A stretch of 64,000 bases of DNA, from the NCBI GenBank assembly GCA_946965045.2, contig OX337228.1:6758001-6822000 (forward strand), read 5' to 3'. The translations under genes and the position numbers were made by a program. Below the pieces are notes generated by a model. It was not told the origin of the DNA. It made no database searches and was given only the letters and a program-made list of their open reading frames with translations. The stretch comes from Epithemia pelagica (lineage: Eukaryota > Bacillariophyta > Bacillariophyceae > Surirellales > Surirellaceae). Below are positions 61,870-64,000 of this stretch, in pieces; position 1 is the first letter of the stretch; the number at the start of each line of letters is the position of its first letter.

Positions 61870-63360
61870 ATGCCGATTGACGTGAACGAGTTGCGCGACT
61901 ACAAGGGCGGCGATCCAGCCCGTTGGAAAAAGTACATGGAACAACGGTTCAAGGATCCAACCGTGATTGATCAAGTATTGGAATTGGATGCCCAATGGCG
62001 TCAAGTGTTGGCAAAAGTCGAAGATTTGCGAAAACAAGTGAATGACTTGCAAAAAAATGAAATTGCTCCCCGCAAAAAGAAAAAGGAAAATTGCGATGAA
62101 CTCGTGGCGCAGATGAAGTCCATGCAACAGAACATTAAGGACACGGAAGCGAGTATTCCAGAGATTGTGGACAAACGAGACAAGTTGTTGGGTCGGATTG
62201 GCAACCTCGTGGATCCAGAAGTGCCCATTTCCAAAGACGAAGATGCTGACAATTTGGTAGTGGCCGTGTCTCCCGAACCACCCCAACTCAAGGACAATCC
62301 CGACTTGTTGCCCTGTCCTCTCGGTACCTTGGAGTATACCTTACCGCCCACGGCGCCCTTGACGCACGACGATTTGTTGTGGCGCATTCAGGGCTACGAG
62401 CCGGTGCGGGGTCAAAATGTGGGCGGCCATCGAGCCTACTTTTTGCGCGATGCCGGTGTCCTCTTGAATCAAGCCATTATTAATTATGGCATTTCCTTCT
62501 TGTCGGCACGGGGGTACAACATTTTGCAACCACCCTTTATGATGAACAAGGAGGTCATGGCCTCTATCGCGCAATTGGAAGACTTTGATGAACAATTGTA
62601 CAAGGTCTCGGGAAAGACGGATGATCCGAACGGATCTTCCGAAAAGTATTTGATTGCCACGTCGGAACAACCCATTTGTGCCTATCACAAGAACGATTGG
62701 ATTGATCCCAAGGAATTGCCCTTGCGTTATGCGGGAATTTCCACGTGTTTCCGGAAAGAAGCGGGCAGTTCGGGACGAGATATTCGAGGCATTTTTCGAG
62801 TTCATCAATTTGAAAAGATTGAACAATTCTGTTTGACCACCGATGACTTTGCCGTCAGTCAAGAAGAACAAAAACGCATGTTGCAAGTCGCCAAGGACTT
62901 TTATACCAGTTTGGGCATTGGATATCGTGTGGTTTGTATCGTGTCCGGTGAACTGAATGATGCTGCTGTCAAAAAATACGATTTGGAGGGATGGTTTCCC
63001 GGACAAAAAACCTATCGCGAATTGGTCTCGTGTTCCAATTGTACCGATTATCAAGCTCGAGGTGTTGGTGTCCGATGTGGTCATGCCACAACACAAGAAT
63101 CCAAGAATGACCGCAAGTCGTACTGTCACATGCTCAATTCGACCCTGTGTGCCACGGGAAGAGGCATTTGTTGTATCTTGGAAACCTACCAAACGCCAGA
63201 CGGTGTCATTGTCCCCGAAGTCTTGCGTCCCTTTATGGGAGGCAAGGAATTCTTACCCTTTATCCGAGGTCCACCGGAAGCCACCAAGGGAGAGAAAAAA
63301 GAAAAACCAGCCAAAGGTGGAGGAGACAAGAAGAAGAAGAACGATGCCAAACAGAAATAA
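61870..63360 (+). CDS. SARS1: Cytosolic seryl-tRNA synthetase
   Basis: Single exon, 496 residues from ATG 61870. The N-terminal coiled-coil arm (about 1-120, with Lys-rich KKKKEN) binds tRNA-Ser. The class II core has motif 2 FRKEAGSSGRDIRGIFRVHQ, and motif 3 GRGICCILETYQ leading into PEVLRPFMGG. TSEQPICAYHKNDW and YRELVSCSNCTDYQARG are strongly conserved. A Lys-rich tail (KGEKKEKPAKGGGDKKKK) is typical of eukaryotic cytosolic SerRS. No presequence, so it serves cytosolic translation. It charges tRNA-Ser with serine; the charged tail could add non-specific RNA contact. Confidence 0.95.
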   Translation: MPIDVNELRDYKGGDPARWKKYMEQRFKDPTVIDQVLELDAQWRQVLAKVEDLRKQVNDLQKNEIAPRKKKKENCDELVAQMKSMQQNIKDTEASIPEIVDKRDKLLGRIGNLVDPEVPISKDEDADNLVVAVSPEPPQLKDNPDLLPCPLGTLEYTLPPTAPLTHDDLLWRIQGYEPVRGQNVGGHRAYFLRDAGVLLNQAIINYGISFLSARGYNILQPPFMMNKEVMASIAQLEDFDEQLYKVSGKTDDPNGSSEKYLIATSEQPICAYHKNDWIDPKELPLRYAGISTCFRKEAGSSGRDIRGIFRVHQFEKIEQFCLTTDDFAVSQEEQKRMLQVAKDFYTSLGIGYRVVCIVSGELNDAAVKKYDLEGWFPGQKTYRELVSCSNCTDYQARGVGVRCGHATTQESKNDRKSYCHMLNSTLCATGRGICCILETYQTPDGVIVPEVLRPFMGGKEFLPFIRGPPEATKGEKKEKPAKGGGDKKKKNDAKQK

Positions 63361-63614
63361 TAATTAAGACAACGTCCAATCGGTTTGGGGAATCGTTGAC
63401 AGAATATAGTAAAGCCCTTCTATCGTATAAAGATACTCTCCATGTTGTACTTAACCGGATATATATAGCTACATCTAGCATAGTGTCCACCGCGAGGAAC
63501 CGGATTGCGGTTTAGCTTGGTCCATTGTGTCTCTCTCTTTCTCTCTCTCGTTTGTCCACTGCAATAACCATCATCCAACGACCCTATATTATTACCATTC
63601 TCTTGTTCTTTTCG
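63361..63614. other. Convergent intergenic stretch
   Basis: About 250 bp between the SerRS and Tudor-SN 3' ends. Nothing recognised. Confidence 0.4.
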
Positions 63615-64000
63615 TTAAATACCATCTTCATCGTCATCTCCCACATCTCCATACCGCCACATGCCGGACCGCGATTTACGTGCCACTTGTTCCATCTCTT
63701 GCAATTGTCCGGCCAATTGAGATATGACGGAACCATCCACCATGCGGGCTGCCAAAGCCTCCACAGCAGGTGATTTGGCCACACGTGCGAGACCGGCGCC
63801 AATCAGTTCGGCATTGACCAGTGTCCCCGTGGTTTCTTCCAAGGTGGCGGCCATTTTCCCGGTATCAGGATCGGGTCCCAAGAGACGAATCGTGACATCC
63901 TTGCCCCAACAGGAACCTTGCAACCATCGTGCGGCATCGACCCCTTCATCGGTATTCAAGGATCGACAGACGGTCAAGGCCAAGACGGCTTCCTTGGCCA
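63615..64000 (-). CDS. SND1: Tudor-SN (SND1) C-terminal staphylococcal-nuclease-like end, partial
   Basis: The frame is open to the right edge, so only the C-terminal about 127 residues are present; stop at 63615. It reads AKEAVLALTVCRSLNTDEGV at the edge, then a GKDVTIRLLG-type beta-strand, VNAELIGAGLARV, and ends RKSRSGMWRYGDVGDDDED. The GMWRYGD-x-x-DDED ending is the hallmark of the C-terminal SNase-like domain of SND1/p100, a Tudor and SNase repeat protein acting in RNA silencing, splicing and stress granules. The upstream SNase repeats and Tudor domain lie outside the window. Confidence 0.85.
   Translation of the reverse strand, partial: AKEAVLALTVCRSLNTDEGVDAARWLQGSCWGKDVTIRLLGPDPDTGKMAATLEETTGTLVNAELIGAGLARVAKSPAVEALAARMVDGSVISQLAGQLQEMEQVARKSRSGMWRYGDVGDDDEDGI

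Overview
This is a nuclear contig from a photosynthetic stramenopile, most likely a pennate diatom. Genes are monocistronic, use ATG starts and carry short GT-AG introns (51-187 nt). Several products have signal-peptide plus plastid-type presequences. One gene is a light-harvesting antenna protein with the ExxxxRxAM-type helices of the fucoxanthin-chlorophyll/LHC family, and another is a triose-phosphate-translocator-type carrier. Proteins are rich in poly-Q, poly-D and poly-S tracts. There is no prokaryotic operon structure, CRISPR array or insertion sequence.

Layout. 1-2883: the 3' part of an Aurora-like kinase and a long coiled-coil protein. 2884-9530: a disturbed stretch with a broken RAB3GAP catalytic-subunit copy (minus), a coiled-coil membrane gene (plus), a tandem array of RNA-type stem-loops and a broken PP4R1-like HEAT-repeat gene (plus). 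9531-22128: intact genes for a CAF16-like soluble ABC ATPase, an ER-type J-protein, a PHD-bromodomain protein, a PPIL4 cyclophilin-RRM protein, an LHC protein, phosphopantothenate-cysteine ligase with a membrane tail, and a plastid-targeted Ala/Lys coiled-coil protein. 22129-36435: a NUMOD3-repeat protein, an 8-TM protein, a plastid phosphate/sugar translocator, a glutamate-dehydrogenase homologue lacking its catalytic residues, a DYRK kinase and a GT64 (exostosin-type) glycosyltransferase. 37225-50745: a DDX49/Dbp8 helicase, a small single-TM mitochondrial-type protein, an ArfGAP, an intron-containing tRNA-Tyr, an aldo/keto reductase, a Ste24 CAAX protease, a coiled-coil membrane protein and acetyl-CoA synthetase. 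51928-61269: one giant (about 3075 aa) IQ-repeat protein. 61870-64000: cytosolic seryl-tRNA synthetase and the 3' end of a Tudor-SN (SND1) gene.

Many genes sit in head-to-head pairs with 0.3-1.2 kb between starts (ABC/J-protein, PHD-bromo/PPIL4, NUMOD3/8-TM, translocator/GDH-like, DYRK/GT64, Ste24/coiled coil, ACS/IQ), so shared bidirectional promoters are likely. I see no pathway cluster; the genes are a normal mix of housekeeping and plastid functions. The most unusual items are the catalytically dead GDH homologue, the stem-loop array, the two decayed genes in the first 9 kb, the giant IQ protein and the NUMOD3 protein. Exon boundaries were placed by hand from splice consensus, reading frame and protein conservation.
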